A DNA stretch of 64,000 nt from Oscillospiraceae bacterium (GTDB lineage Bacteria; Bacillota; Clostridia; Oscillospirales; Acutalibacteraceae): assembly GCA_015066175.1 (NCBI GenBank), contig SVOW01000001.1, positions 124,001 through 188,000 on the forward strand, given 5' to 3'. Position 1 is the first letter of the stretch; each line of letters starts with the position of its first letter. The position numbers and the translations under genes were made by a program. Of the stretch, positions 26,801 to 36,206 are shown in pieces. Below the pieces are notes generated by a model. The model did no database searches, was not told the origin of the DNA, and saw nothing but the letters and a program-made list of their open reading frames with translations.

Positions 26801-29800
26801 AAGTGAAGCTACAAGTGCTTCGAATTCATCAATACTTTCCTGAGAAATGGGAGGATCATTACGTTTAATAATTGCACGACCTTCTTCTATTGCTTTATCA
26901 ACATCTGAATAGTCACCTGTAAGATATGTAAGACCTGCAATTGCCTCAGTAAGAGAATTATAATAACCAAGAACCAGGTTCTGATCTTTTGCTTTAAGGT
27001 CCCAGTTAATTGACTCCTTAACATGGTTAAGTTCTGAAATTGACATTTTTGTGTACTGGGCTTCGAGAACGTCATCTGAAGGAATTGTTTCAAGAAGCTC
27101 AAGCAATTCCTTATAGTCTGCTTTTGCTTCAACAAGGTCAAGCATTTTTGTTGTGATATCAAAAGCATAACCATTAACTACGTCCTGCTGTTCTTTAGTA
27201 AGATCCCAGTTGATACCATCAATAACAGACTGAACTGCATTGATTGTCTGAGGTGTATAGTGGTTGGGATCAAGTGCCTTAAATCTGTCAATAGCGTCAT
27301 TTACACGAGTATAATCTGCAGGACCGGGTTTAAGGTTGTTGATAGCGTCCTGTATGTCAGAAGCCATTCTGTCAACATCAGCCTGACGGTTAACGCCAAG
27401 TCCATATTCAACTGCCTCAAGTGCTGCATCAAGTACTGCAAGAGTTTCTTTTGACCAATAATTTCTGTTAACAGTGTCAGCTCTTGAAACTGCGATTGTA
27501 ACCTGAGTGTAATCGGCAGGTTCAAACTCGAGACTATCCAGAGCATTTCTGATTGCAGCTGCGTAGTTATTAACTTCGTTCTGTTTGTCTACTTTAAGAC
27601 CATATACAACTGCACCGAATGCATCATCAACACGTTTGATTGATTCAGCAGTAATCTGGCTGAGGTCAGTTGCATTGTATTCTTCAAGATATTCTTCAAT
27701 TAAAGAATAATCAGCATCATACATAGCAAGGTTATCAACTGCTGCCTGAACAGAATCTCTCATTGCATCAATTTCATCCTGGCGTGTAATACCGATTGTC
27801 TCATAACCAGCACAAGCTGCTGCTGCATCTTTTGCCGCTTTATATGTTTCGGGGCTGTAATATTCTTCTACAAGATTATCAACAAAATAAAGAAGTGCTT
27901 CAAGTTCTGAGTAATCTGCAGGAAGTTCTATAAGGTCTTCGATAGCCTGATTAATCTGTACAACGTAATTATCAACTACATCCTGTTTGCTTACATTAAA
28001 AGTATAGTCGATGTTTCTGAGAATATCACGAAGATTTGCATAAGAGTCTGGTGTGTAGTTTGATGCAGGATAAGATTGTGCTCTTGTTACCGCATCATTA
28101 ACCGCTGTGTAATCAGCAGGTTTATATTTAAGATTTTCAAGAGCTTCATTAAGTACTGCTGTCATTTCGTCAACTTTTTCCTGCTCTGTAATCTCAACAT
28201 TCCAATCGATTGCGTTCATTGCTGCTTTAACAGCTGAAAAATCGAGATATTTATCGATTTCTGCTTCTGCAGCCTGAGCTCTTGCGTATGCTTCGTTCAA
28301 TTCATCATAATCTGCAAGTCTGTAATCAAGTGCATCAATTGCATCGTAGATTTCTTTTTCCCATTCGTCAACCTGAGGCTGATAAAGAACGCTGAATCCA
28401 AGCTGGATTTTGCCTGTGGGATTTGTTGCTGCATCATAGATTGAAATCGCCTGCATAAGATTTGCATAGCTTTCATCTGTATAAAGACCTTTGTTTTCTT
28501 CATAAGTAAGAGCTTCAGCACGAGCTTCTTCAACAGCTGAATAATCTGCTTCTGCAAGAACAAGACCGTTATAAGCATTTGTAAGTGAAGTGATAGCTGC
28601 GTTAATGTCAGCCTGAGTTGCTCTGGGATTCTGAAGAACTGTCTGAGCACCCAGCATTGCTGCTTCATAAGCAGAGAAACCTGCTGAATAGTACCATGAC
28701 TGGGGATTCACACCTTTATAAGCTGCTGTTGTAAGAGGTGATTCCGGTGTATAATTGTGGAGAATATCATTGATTAATGCACGAAGTTCACCTTTATTAA
28801 CTGTGTGAATTCTGAGACCTACAGGGAAACTTGTGGCATTAGCTGCACCCTGATAAGAAGACTTAAGATTAGTAATAATTGTATACTCTGCACCGTCAAT
28901 AATATTAGAGCCTGTGAAAGCTGTTACATACTGGTCTGCTACCGCCATAACACCTTTCTGTGGCACTGTACCGAGTTCCTGGTCACCTGTACCCTGAAGG
29001 CTTCCGTCAGCCTGAACATTACCCTTTGTTACACCGACACTTTCAAGAAGCTGTGTTTCATTACCACCGATTTTTTCCACCTTTGTAACTGCATAACGGA
29101 GATTTAAATCAGAGAATGAATCTGTAACACTTGTGTCAACATAAACATCGGCATAAGGACGTCGGTCGTTTATGTTATATCTGAGAGTTTCGTCTTCAGT
29201 TCTTGTGCTGCTGTCTCTCATAACACTGTATGTTGCATAGTCAGCAGAAGATCTGAGAACAAAAGTGTTAGAGCTTGCATTATAGTAACCACGGTTGTCT
29301 GTACTGCTTGTTGTGAAAGATTCAAGACTACCGTATGTATTTATACCGATAACACGAGTAGCTGCAGACACACCTGCATAATAGTTTGCACCCCAACCGA
29401 ACAGACCTGATTCATATTTTGATTCAGTTGTTACGTGAGTACCTGCATGCTGAGCAATGCTTTCAACATAAGAATATGCACTGCTTGTGTACTGCTTGCC
29501 ATTGTAGTTGTATGTGATTTTAAATCTTAATGTATCACCTGCGTTAGCTGTACCACTTGCGACAATCCATGTGTATGAATTATCTGCTGAGTTGAATGTA
29601 GGAACACTCATCACAACATTAGATGCTGCTGACTTAGTGTTTACGCAAGTAATCTGAGGAACTTCCTTCGGAAGATCCTTGAAAGTGATTGTAACTGTAG
29701 GATAAGATGCTTCTTCTTTGATGTTACCAACATTTGCGAGTGAGTTATCCTCATAACCGCCGTTCATTGCAGGAATACCTGAAGGTGTTGCAGGAACGAT

Positions 29801-30016
29801 AGTTGTACCCGGCTGGTAAGAATAAAGACCTGAAGCAACTCTGATAACCTGTGTGCTTGTTGCCACAGCACCTGCATCAGGTAAAATTTTTGCTTCGGTT
29901 GCACTGAGAACAGACGCAACTCCATCAGCTGCAAATGTAATAAATCCTGTCTGGAAAACAGACATAAGCATTACCGCTGAAAGAAGCAAACTAATGACTT
30001 TTTTGCTTTTTTTCAT
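23801..30016 (-). CDS. Giant secreted FIVAR-type repeat protein with cohesin-like module and C-terminal dockerin
   Basis: A 2071-aa exported protein. The start is ATG 30016 (GGAGG 8 bases upstream), opening a signal peptide MKKSKKVISLLLSAVML. Residues ~30-430 are a unique, beta-rich region. Residues ~490-1100 hold about nine ~65-aa helical units of the pattern ADYxxVxxA...YTxxSYxxL, typical of FIVAR-like repeats. Residues ~1105-1290 form a beta-sandwich with the pattern of cohesin domains (SVSYPGDIITVSVIVG, YDTNFYQLVGS, IVTLQFLVKE). About nine more helical units follow, with FYTxxSYxxYxDA. The C-terminus is a dockerin (DADANGDAFVDAID and AIDLCEDGWLDAID). No catalytic site is seen. A surface adhesin or scaffold is likely; calling the beta-sandwich a cohesin is inference. 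Confidence 0.85.
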   Translation of the reverse strand: MKKSKKVISLLLSAVMLMSVFQTGFITFAADGVASVLSATEAKILPDAGAVATSTQVIRVASGLYSYQPGTTIVPATPSGIPAMNGGYEDNSLANVGNIKEEASYPTVTITFKDLPKEVPQITCVNTKSAASNVVMSVPTFNSADNSYTWIVASGTANAGDTLRFKITYNYNGKQYTSSAYSYVESIAQHAGTHVTTESKYESGLFGWGANYYAGVSAATRVIGINTYGSLESFTTSSTDNRGYYNASSNTFVLRSSADYATYSVMRDSSTRTEDETLRYNINDRRPYADVYVDTSVTDSFSDLNLRYAVTKVEKIGGNETQLLESVGVTKGNVQADGSLQGTGDQELGTVPQKGVMAVADQYVTAFTGSNIIDGAEYTIITNLKSSYQGAANATSFPVGLRIHTVNKGELRALINDILHNYTPESPLTTAAYKGVNPQSWYYSAGFSAYEAAMLGAQTVLQNPRATQADINAAITSLTNAYNGLVLAEADYSAVEEARAEALTYEENKGLYTDESYANLMQAISIYDAATNPTGKIQLGFSVLYQPQVDEWEKEIYDAIDALDYRLADYDELNEAYARAQAAEAEIDKYLDFSAVKAAMNAIDWNVEITEQEKVDEMTAVLNEALENLKYKPADYTAVNDAVTRAQSYPASNYTPDSYANLRDILRNIDYTFNVSKQDVVDNYVVQINQAIEDLIELPADYSELEALLYFVDNLVEEYYSPETYKAAKDAAAACAGYETIGITRQDEIDAMRDSVQAAVDNLAMYDADYSLIEEYLEEYNATDLSQITAESIKRVDDAFGAVVYGLKVDKQNEVNNYAAAIRNALDSLEFEPADYTQVTIAVSRADTVNRNYWSKETLAVLDAALEAVEYGLGVNRQADVDRMASDIQDAINNLKPGPADYTRVNDAIDRFKALDPNHYTPQTINAVQSVIDGINWDLTKEQQDVVNGYAFDITTKMLDLVEAKADYKELLELLETIPSDDVLEAQYTKMSISELNHVKESINWDLKAKDQNLVLGYYNSLTEAIAGLTYLTGDYSDVDKAIEEGRAIIKRNDPPISQESIDEFEALVASLDRTYTVKQEAEIAALAVQVRAAYAQFSYAEAIHKASIEITADRSVSYPGDIITVSVIVGTDYYAASSSIPVLYDTNFYQLVGSTVKDAYVFEGSYAEASTQGGNINSPAKGYPSSYTAEDKAQWKYALVTLSPDSNISGEAQILEPAQKIVTLQFLVKENFTVGNYKARIWVDEAFLKTDSNKTGKLFIGRFETAEVSNNVITTGQAIDLTKATVSIEVKDPNSPASFTELKAALIQTPAYQESFYTVDSYKAYADAVAVGNEVLTHEGEYTIKDQPTIDAATKAINDAYKALELLPATTKPLEDALALAPEYPSDYYTAATYEAYADAVAKGQAILAETGLTIADDFRINAAADAIIKAYDGLTLRPFSYKAQMDAALSAELEYEESFYTEDSYKEYTDAYDALVEFKNSNPTFLDDAEGMDLIFNLNQLRKELKLKGADTTPLEDALNTELEYDSSFYTDETYAEYQAAVDAGNDILAEENLTIADNDRILEAADNIYAAIDLLEFKPFSYQDLADEALGTWFYEGADEEYTPESVDNFWNAYIELESYIYSGEELDIRNDEEALRLINNLDYALKNMQYVPADLSLLEEALSLETIDEEYYDEGTYQAYKDALAALEEWGDHYWILSEQDIVDGLAQDIIDAHAALAFKPFSKLADLEAAIAVTPEYDSTYYIPEVYAEYEEALAVIEDMIANADSLTILDDAAALEAIDNYNAKLEALKTAFVDADYSDVEAAIGEANALNRDIYTNFEIVDEAIADVVYGLNILEQETVNGYAAAIREAIKNLEAKAADYTSVEDAKTAAAEKLAEMQATGIELDQATVDSLNNAIDAVDYTLDITKQETVNGYADAIVAATEELDFVSTIVLKDDSVATINDKAYIRGLTDIWSEDEIIGQFDVYGKNTSIVVTPTVNGYGTGTLVQHFDGEELVKEYVIIVDADANGDAFVDAIDVTIVASLINEFEEPETEYIMAAIDLCEDGWLDAIDLTVIINIANMAF

Positions 30017-30065
30017 AGCTGATACCTCCACTTGTAATCAAACTAAGATATAGTTATCCACTAAA

Positions 30066-30094
30066 ACTATATCACACTTAAATGTTAATGTCAA
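30066..30094 (-). promoter_or_regulatory. Promoter of the giant FIVAR/dockerin gene
   Basis: TTGACA and TATAGT with a 17-base spacer on the minus strand, ~50 bases before the start codon. Confidence 0.75.
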
Positions 30095-30185
30095 CAATTA
30101 AAACCTAAATTAATCAAATTTTTGTCCTTTTTTCATTTAAAATACACAATATATTGCGCTGAAATTTGTATAAAGCCCATAGATA

Positions 30186-30216
30186 TAAAAAAGAAAAAGG
30201 CAGTTGAACTGCCTTT
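30186..30216 (-). terminator. Terminator of the papain-family/dockerin gene
   Basis: AAAAAGGCAGTT and its complement form a hairpin with flanking A and T runs, 3 bases after the stop. Confidence 0.9.
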
Positions 30217-30218
30217 TT

Positions 30219-33200
30219 CTACCATAATTTTGCTGTTTTTTTCACATGGCGAAGTATTTTTGCGTAATCAACCAGGTTAACTCGGTTGTTAAAATCCGTA
30301 TCAGCACATTTTAAAGCGTATGAATCAATTATCATTGATGTTTTCTTAACATGGCGTAAAACATATGTGTAATCTACCAATGTTATTTTGCCATCACCAT
30401 TTACATCACCAACAGGACAGATTTTGAAATCATGCTCCCCTTCTGTGATTACAACGTTTTCATATTCACGAGTTACATGATTCTTTTTAGAAATCCGTAC
30501 AGTGTAAACACCTGACAAAATGCTTTCTATACTATATGCGGCATTATTGCCCTTAACAACTAAAGTGTATGCAACTTCAGTTTCACCATATTTTATAAAA
30601 TCAATTGTAATCTCATCTGTATCAGAAAGATAACTTGTAACTGTACCTGAAAATGAAACTTCATCTGATGTTTCAATAACTTTTGTTTCTCTTGAAAGCT
30701 CTTTTTCGCATACAAGACAATAAACAACCTCATCATATGAGCCTTTATTTTCATTATCAGGTTGAATTATGTTTTCTTTTACAACTTCGCCCGATGTGTG
30801 GCCATTCGCAGAAATCATATTTTTTGTGCGAGAAAGCTCTTTATCGCAAACAGTACAATAAGTAACTTCATCGTATGAGCCTTCTGTTTCACAATTAGGC
30901 TCAACTTTGTTTTCAATTACCGTTTCGCTTTCTGTATGACCAAGTGCATCAACTGAAACTGTATCGCGTGAAAGTTCTTTATCGCAAACAGTACAATAAG
31001 TAACTTCATCATATGAGCCTTCTGTTTCACAATTAGGCTCAACTTTGTTTTCAATTACCGTTTCGCTTTCTGTATGACCAAGTGCATCAACTGAAACTGT
31101 ATCGCGTGAAAGTTCTTCATTACATACGGTACAATAAACAACTTCATCATAAGAGCCTTCATTTTCACAATCGGGGTCGACTTTGTTTTCAATTACTGTT
31201 TCGCTCTCCATATGACCAAGCTTCGGAATTGATTCTTCAATTCTGTCGCCGCACGAACATTTTCTTACTTTCAAGCCTTCTGTTTCACAGGTAGGTTCAA
31301 TTTCAGTTATCCAATCACCGTGGCTATGTCCTGTTGCAGGAATAACAACAGTTTCAGGCTCGTTAATACAGGATTCTTCTTCGAATACATCTCCGCAAAG
31401 CGTACAAGTGTAATATTCAATATTACCGCTCTCCGTGTGAGTAGGTTCAACCCTTTCGGTTTTAATCAGACTTTCCAGCGGATGCCAGAATGCATAAATC
31501 ATAACTTCGTTTTCAGTTGTAAGATTTTCTGCATTTTCATCTGTATATAGTTTTCCGCATTCACATTCATAATAAGGAATATTACCGTCTGTATAACAGG
31601 TTGCTTCAACACCGGCGATAAAAGTAAGATACTCAGCACAGTTGTGGTCAACCGACCACACAACGTAAAGTATTGAATTCGCTGTGGGAACACCATTGTA
31701 AGGAACTTTATGTTTTGAATCTGCAAAAATCTCTGCAGTCATTCCCGGCTTTTCATTTTCTGCAAGTTCTTTGATACTGTCTTTTGAATTTGCATAAACA
31801 TAAACACTTGATAAATCAGTAGTATCAAAAAGGTCAATCTTATAAATTGTTTCGTCTTCGGATTTAAGGAATGTTGTTTTTCCGTCACGTTTGGTCCAGA
31901 CATTTTTTCTCAAATTAGTATTACCTTCATCAAGATGGAAGGCAACAAGACCATTTGCAAAATGTTTGCTGTCAAGGGGTGTGATGCCATCACTGTAACC
32001 ATTATATATAGGGTCAAGTGAAGATGAAATCACATAACTGTTTGTAACTTCACCGCCATCATCTTCACCTATGAACGAACCTGCATCATATTCCCCTGTT
32101 ACATCACAGATTGAATAAGAATGTGAAATCTCACCTGCATTTATACCCACAAGGCCGCCGACAGATTCTTCACCTGAAACAGAGCCGGTAGAATAACAAT
32201 GACTGATTTTACCTTCATTATAACCGCAGATTGAGCCAACACCATAAACGCCTTTTACGGTAATATTTTCAACACCCAATTTGATGATTTCAGAATTCTC
32301 GGGAAGAACTGAAAATACACCTGCGTAATCTGATTCAGAATCAACAACACCGTTTCTGAGAACATATCCGTTACCAAGGAAATAACCCTTGAAAGGATTT
32401 TTCTCTGTGCCTACTGGAATGATTTCTCCGCCATTAAAATCAATATCCGCCATAAGGTTGATGTTTCTGCCATCGAAACTTTCACCACTTGCAACACGCT
32501 GTGCAAAAGCATTGAATTCTTCGGCAGTTCTGATTTCAAGGGTATTATCAGGCACTGTGAAAGCTTTTACGCAGACGTTGTTATAGTTAACAGCATCATC
32601 TCCAAGTACAGGTTCACTCCAGTCTAACTCTTTACCATTCTGAGCAAGAGTGAAAAAGCTCTGACCGGATTCGCTTGAATAATAACGATCATAAGCACCG
32701 TCATAAAATTTACTTTGGCCCTCAACAGGAATGATTATCGGAGAACCTCCACTCTCAGGCACAGTCATTCTGACTACTACTGAAAATGTTTCACCTTTAC
32801 TTATGGGAACAATCTGATCAAGCTTGATTTTATGGTAACCGCTGTATTTTGCAACACCGCTTGTTACTACAGGAAACTTAGTACCACCATCAACAGGACT
32901 TTTACCGCCTTTGGTTACATTTTTATAAACGGAGATTTCATAAGTAACATTATCCTGTCCTTCAGCAGTATAGAAACCAACTGATTCAATTGCTTCGCTT
33001 TTTTCGGCAGTAAAAACATTGGCCACTGAACCATCATAATATTCCGGCACGCCTATCATTGCCTGATAACCAAATCCATCATATTGATAAACTGATTCTT
33101 CTTCTTTTTTCAAAGATACGTCCTGAACAAGAAATTTGTTCAAAGAAGGTTCTTCATAAGAAATCCAGATATAGCCATCCTCGCCAAACGTAGTATCATA

Positions 33201-34157
33201 ACTGTTTTTAACAAGCCACGCACCAGGTTTAGATGGTTTACATTCAGGTCTGAAATTGTTTACAGAATATGTATCATCCCAACCTACTATTATCATTTCA
33301 TGGTTAGTACCAACGTATTTATCCTGATAATAAGCAGCACCATTGAAGTACTCCATTACAATCAAAGCTGCAAAACTTACAGAACCATATTCCATAACAG
33401 CTTTTTTGATTTCATCTGTACTTTCGTTAGGAATCAAAAATGCTTCATCAAGAGTTGCTTTACTTTCATAACGCTTTGATTCATCATAATTGCCCATAGA
33501 AGTTGAATTATATGGATAAAAAGGATAATCTTTTTCAAGAGTAAAACCTGAACCACGCGCAAGCGTGTATATAGAACGATGCCAGTCACCGCCTGAATAA
33601 TAGGGACTTCCAACATTGGCACCATCGCCGAAAGTGGGGTCGTTTACGTCAGTTGTAAGGCTCTTATGAGCAAACCATACAAGATGTGCTTCTGACAAAT
33701 CAGAAAGGTCATCACCATTTTTGATAAGTCCTTTTCTTAACAGATTCGATTCAGCAGATGCAACAGCAGCAAATGCCCAACAGGAATTTGCACCACCCTG
33801 ATTCTTTACCCCAGAAACATAACCCAAATCATTTGAAGAATATTTCGAGGGTATCGTTGATGATTGATTCGATAATGGTTTTTTTGACGGTGATGACTCA
33901 ATAACAACTTCTTCGCCGGTTTCATCAACCCACATCATTTCCTGATAGCCTGATTCGGAAACCTCACCTGTAGGCACAAGACTATATACTGAAAAATCAA
34001 GATTATTCCATACAGAATTATCACTTGTAATTTCACTGATGTTTTCATCAATTTGCAGTGTTGCACCTGTGCCTACAGCAAATGAAGGTACAACAACATT
34101 AACAGCAATAAGTGCTGCCAAAACAAAAGATAAACACGATTTATATAAGCGTTTCAT
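30219..34157 (-). CDS. Secreted papain-family (C1A) cysteine protease with GLUG repeats, Cys-rich repeats and dockerin
   Basis: A 1312-aa exported protein. The signal peptide is ~1-28. The C1 peptidase domain covers ~105-345: oxyanion Gln120 and nucleophile Cys126 in VKNQGGANSCWAFA, catalytic His286 in NHEMIIVGWDD and Asn318 in AWLVKNSYDTTFG. A beta-sandwich with YYSSESGQSFFT follows (~355-545). One GLUG block follows (~550-760). Residues ~850-1180 are repeats with paired CxxC motifs; two of these 46-aa units are nearly identical at DNA level. The C-terminal dockerin has DVNGDGKITLVD and DTDFNNRVNLVD. GGAGG and a promoter precede the start. Proteases with dockerins are known in rumen clostridia; the target here is unknown. 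Confidence 0.9.
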   Translation of the reverse strand: MKRLYKSCLSFVLAALIAVNVVVPSFAVGTGATLQIDENISEITSDNSVWNNLDFSVYSLVPTGEVSESGYQEMMWVDETGEEVVIESSPSKKPLSNQSSTIPSKYSSNDLGYVSGVKNQGGANSCWAFAAVASAESNLLRKGLIKNGDDLSDLSEAHLVWFAHKSLTTDVNDPTFGDGANVGSPYYSGGDWHRSIYTLARGSGFTLEKDYPFYPYNSTSMGNYDESKRYESKATLDEAFLIPNESTDEIKKAVMEYGSVSFAALIVMEYFNGAAYYQDKYVGTNHEMIIVGWDDTYSVNNFRPECKPSKPGAWLVKNSYDTTFGEDGYIWISYEEPSLNKFLVQDVSLKKEEESVYQYDGFGYQAMIGVPEYYDGSVANVFTAEKSEAIESVGFYTAEGQDNVTYEISVYKNVTKGGKSPVDGGTKFPVVTSGVAKYSGYHKIKLDQIVPISKGETFSVVVRMTVPESGGSPIIIPVEGQSKFYDGAYDRYYSSESGQSFFTLAQNGKELDWSEPVLGDDAVNYNNVCVKAFTVPDNTLEIRTAEEFNAFAQRVASGESFDGRNINLMADIDFNGGEIIPVGTEKNPFKGYFLGNGYVLRNGVVDSESDYAGVFSVLPENSEIIKLGVENITVKGVYGVGSICGYNEGKISHCYSTGSVSGEESVGGLVGINAGEISHSYSICDVTGEYDAGSFIGEDDGGEVTNSYVISSSLDPIYNGYSDGITPLDSKHFANGLVAFHLDEGNTNLRKNVWTKRDGKTTFLKSEDETIYKIDLFDTTDLSSVYVYANSKDSIKELAENEKPGMTAEIFADSKHKVPYNGVPTANSILYVVWSVDHNCAEYLTFIAGVEATCYTDGNIPYYECECGKLYTDENAENLTTENEVMIYAFWHPLESLIKTERVEPTHTESGNIEYYTCTLCGDVFEEESCINEPETVVIPATGHSHGDWITEIEPTCETEGLKVRKCSCGDRIEESIPKLGHMESETVIENKVDPDCENEGSYDEVVYCTVCNEELSRDTVSVDALGHTESETVIENKVEPNCETEGSYDEVTYCTVCDKELSRDTVSVDALGHTESETVIENKVEPNCETEGSYDEVTYCTVCDKELSRTKNMISANGHTSGEVVKENIIQPDNENKGSYDEVVYCLVCEKELSRETKVIETSDEVSFSGTVTSYLSDTDEITIDFIKYGETEVAYTLVVKGNNAAYSIESILSGVYTVRISKKNHVTREYENVVITEGEHDFKICPVGDVNGDGKITLVDYTYVLRHVKKTSMIIDSYALKCADTDFNNRVNLVDYAKILRHVKKTAKLW
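30829..31125 (-). repeat. Near-identical 138-bp tandem repeat inside the protease gene
   Basis: Two successive copies of a 138-bp unit (46 codons, NKVEPNCETEGSYDEVTYCT and onward) differ at very few positions, flanked by more diverged copies on both sides. This points to recent duplication by slippage or recombination. Confidence 0.85.
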
Positions 34158-34194
34158 AAATCAAGCCTCCAAAAAGCTAAAATACTCCGTATAC

Positions 34195-34223
34195 ATTATA
34201 CATCAACATAAAATTTAAATCAA
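34195..34223 (-). promoter_or_regulatory. Promoter of the protease gene
   Basis: TTGATT and TATAAT on the minus strand, 17-base spacer, ~40 bases upstream of the start. Confidence 0.75.
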
Positions 34224-34256
34224 TAGAAATAAAATAAAGAAAATAATACAAAACTA

Positions 34257-34293
34257 AACGCTTTTCCAGTGCAGATATACACATGAAAAAGCG
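34257..34293 (-). terminator. Probable terminator of nrdG
   Basis: ACGCTTTT and AAAAGCGT flank a 21-base loop, followed by TTTAGTTTTG on the minus strand. Weaker than the others. Confidence 0.5.
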
Positions 34294-34305
34294 TCAATTT
34301 CAATA

Positions 34306-35001
34306 TTAATTTACACCGCGTAAGCTTACATTCTCAACATATTTACCCACTATATCTGCCATCTTTTCCATATTTGCTTTCGGCAAAGCAGACATATTAC
34401 TTCCTATCAGATCACCTGAATCAACAAATCCCTGGAGATAATAATTCTTTGCGCCTTTTATAAACTCACCTATCTCATCCATCATGCTTTCAGAATGGAA
34501 TTGTGCAACAACAGTAGTGCGGAATTCATATTCAACTTTTTCCTGATTGATAAGAAAATCTACGCTTTCTTTGATTTTGGCAATATCGATATCTTCTTTT
34601 CCTGAAGTTATACCATAGTATTCAGGAGCATTCTTTATATCCATAGCCACATAATCAACAATACCTTCTTTGACAATACTTTTCAACTTTTCAGGAAAAG
34701 TTCCGTTTGTATCAAGTTTGATTTCATAGCCAAGTGATTTTATCTTACGCAGAAAATCTTCAATACCTTTTTGAAGAAGCGGTTCACCACCTGTTACAAC
34801 CACACCATCCAGAATCCCCTGACGTTTTTTCAGATAAGCGAAAAAGTCTTCTTCTGTAATATCACTATTTCCATCGCCCATAACAAGAGATGCATTGTGA
34901 CAAAAAGGACATCTGAAATTGCAACCAAAAGTAAAAACTATGCAAGCCACTCTGCCCGGAAAATCAAGAACTGTCATTTTTTGTAAACCAATTAGTTTCA
35001 T
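34306..35001 (-). CDS. nrdG: Anaerobic ribonucleotide reductase activating protein (radical SAM)
   Basis: A 231-aa radical-SAM enzyme that generates the glycyl radical on NrdD. The iron-sulfur cluster ligands are Cys27, Cys31 and Cys34 in CNFRCPFC, preceded by the NrdG-type start LQKMTVLDFPGRVACIVFTFGC. VVTGGEPLLQ provides the SAM-binding GGE motif, and KLDTNG follows. The partner gene nrdD is not in the window; an orphan position is common for this subfamily. It is divergent from spoIIID with only ~80 bases between starts. The family also includes 7-carboxy-7-deazaguanine-like relatives; the N-terminus favours NrdG. Confidence 0.88.
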   Translation of the reverse strand: MKLIGLQKMTVLDFPGRVACIVFTFGCNFRCPFCHNASLVMGDGNSDITEEDFFAYLKKRQGILDGVVVTGGEPLLQKGIEDFLRKIKSLGYEIKLDTNGTFPEKLKSIVKEGIVDYVAMDIKNAPEYYGITSGKEDIDIAKIKESVDFLINQEKVEYEFRTTVVAQFHSESMMDEIGEFIKGAKNYYLQGFVDSGDLIGSNMSALPKANMEKMADIVGKYVENVSLRGVN

Positions 35002-35084
35002 AATTTGTTTTTCCTTTCACACAGTATCATATATTGCCTTCAGTAAGCATATTAAATACTAACAGCTTTTTGGAGGTTATACTA

Positions 35085-35336
35085 ATGAAAAATCCCGTTG
35101 AAGAACGAGCAATAGAATTAGGTGTATATATTGTGGAGAACCGCTCCACCGTAAGAGCAACGGCGAAGCAGTTCGGCATAAGTAAATCAACTGTACATAT
35201 GGATGTTGCAACAAGACTGAAAGAAGTAAACCCTCAGCTTTACCACATGGTTCGTGAAGTGCTTGAAGTCAACAAGGCACAACGTCATATCAGAGGCGGT
35301 ATTGCAACGAAAGAGAAATATAAATCACTTAAATAA
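35085..35336 (+). CDS. spoIIID: Stage III sporulation transcriptional regulator SpoIIID
   Basis: A small DNA-binding protein active in the mother cell, where it tunes sigma-E and sigma-K genes. The 83-aa sequence is very conserved: ERAIELGVYIVENRSTVRATAKQFGISKSTVHMD contains the helix-turn-helix, and the basic tail has KAQRHIRGGIATKEKYK. The start is ATG 35085 with GGAGG 8 bases upstream; the ORF track adds 17 residues without support. It shows that the host lineage can form spores. The 3' end overlaps the convergent membrane-protein gene by 12 bases. Confidence 0.96.
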   Translation: MKNPVEERAIELGVYIVENRSTVRATAKQFGISKSTVHMDVATRLKEVNPQLYHMVREVLEVNKAQRHIRGGIATKEKYKSLK

Positions 35337-36191
35337 ACTGTCTCTTTTACCGGCAACCACAGTATAATACCAGAGTGCCATAAGCAGTGCACCCAAAACA
35401 ACATACATTGCACCAACAAAAGTGAAAGAATTAACGCAGTCATCAAAAATCTTCATAAAAATATTATACTCTCTCTCTGATGAGTAAAACGTAATTTTTT
35501 CAAGTATTTCAGAAAATTTAACAATCATTGACAGTACAATAATTGTAAATCCTGCAGACGAAAACACTACTGAAAATTTACGCAATAAGCGGTGTTTTTT
35601 TCTGCTGGTATTTTTATATATAAGCAAATAAGCAAGGACAACCAATGTAATTGCCAAAAACCAGAACACATAATTAATTATTGCATCCTGATCATCAGCA
35701 AACTTATAAAAACTTTCAAGATGCTCAAGTATCAACGTTTCTTTGTAAGACGTTGCAATTAAAGAAGCTGCTTTTTCTGCCACAGCAGGTTCAATCGGAT
35801 TATTTTTATCATTGACAAAACTGCTGTAAAGATTTTCTTCAATTCTTTTAGTATCTATTGTTGACTCTGCTGCTTCAGGGTTTTCTGAGCTGATTGAGTT
35901 GAAATACACCGACATGTCTGTTTCAATCCTACTCGGAGTAATAACTTTAGAAACAACACCATAATCAACACCATATTTAGCGGCAATTGAATGGCATGAA
36001 CGCGTAACATCCTCATTCAGCTGTGATAAATAAGTTGTTTGCGAAACTTTCGTGAGAATTTCTCTGTCATTGAAAAAAGTTATTTGTGCCACTACCAGCA
36101 CACTTGTAAAAACAAGCAGTGCTGCAAGGAAAAACGAGATAATTAAAAATGTTATTTGGTTACCGGATGAGATTTTTTGTTTTTCTTTCAT
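35325..36191 (-). CDS. Four-segment membrane protein of unknown function, partner of the sortase-like protein
   Basis: A 288-aa protein with no family that I recognise. The N-terminal membrane segment (~14-36) is followed by an external, mostly helical region (~37-165, with LNEDVTRSCHSIAAKYGVDYG). Three membrane segments lie in the C-terminal half (~170-190, ~205-225, ~258-280). GGGAGG precedes the ATG. It follows the sortase-like gene after 15 bases, so the two are probably made together at the membrane. Function unknown. Confidence 0.75.
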   Translation of the reverse strand: MKEKQKISSGNQITFLIISFFLAALLVFTSVLVVAQITFFNDREILTKVSQTTYLSQLNEDVTRSCHSIAAKYGVDYGVVSKVITPSRIETDMSVYFNSISSENPEAAESTIDTKRIEENLYSSFVNDKNNPIEPAVAEKAASLIATSYKETLILEHLESFYKFADDQDAIINYVFWFLAITLVVLAYLLIYKNTSRKKHRLLRKFSVVFSSAGFTIIVLSMIVKFSEILEKITFYSSEREYNIFMKIFDDCVNSFTFVGAMYVVLGALLMALWYYTVVAGKRDSLFK

Positions 36192-36206
36192 TCAAATCCC
36201 CTCCCG

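Noticed and set aside
23801-30016. Many 60-120 aa ORFs within the giant gene
   Set aside because: They are shadow frames of the repeat-rich coding sequence and have no ribosome binding sites or known domains.
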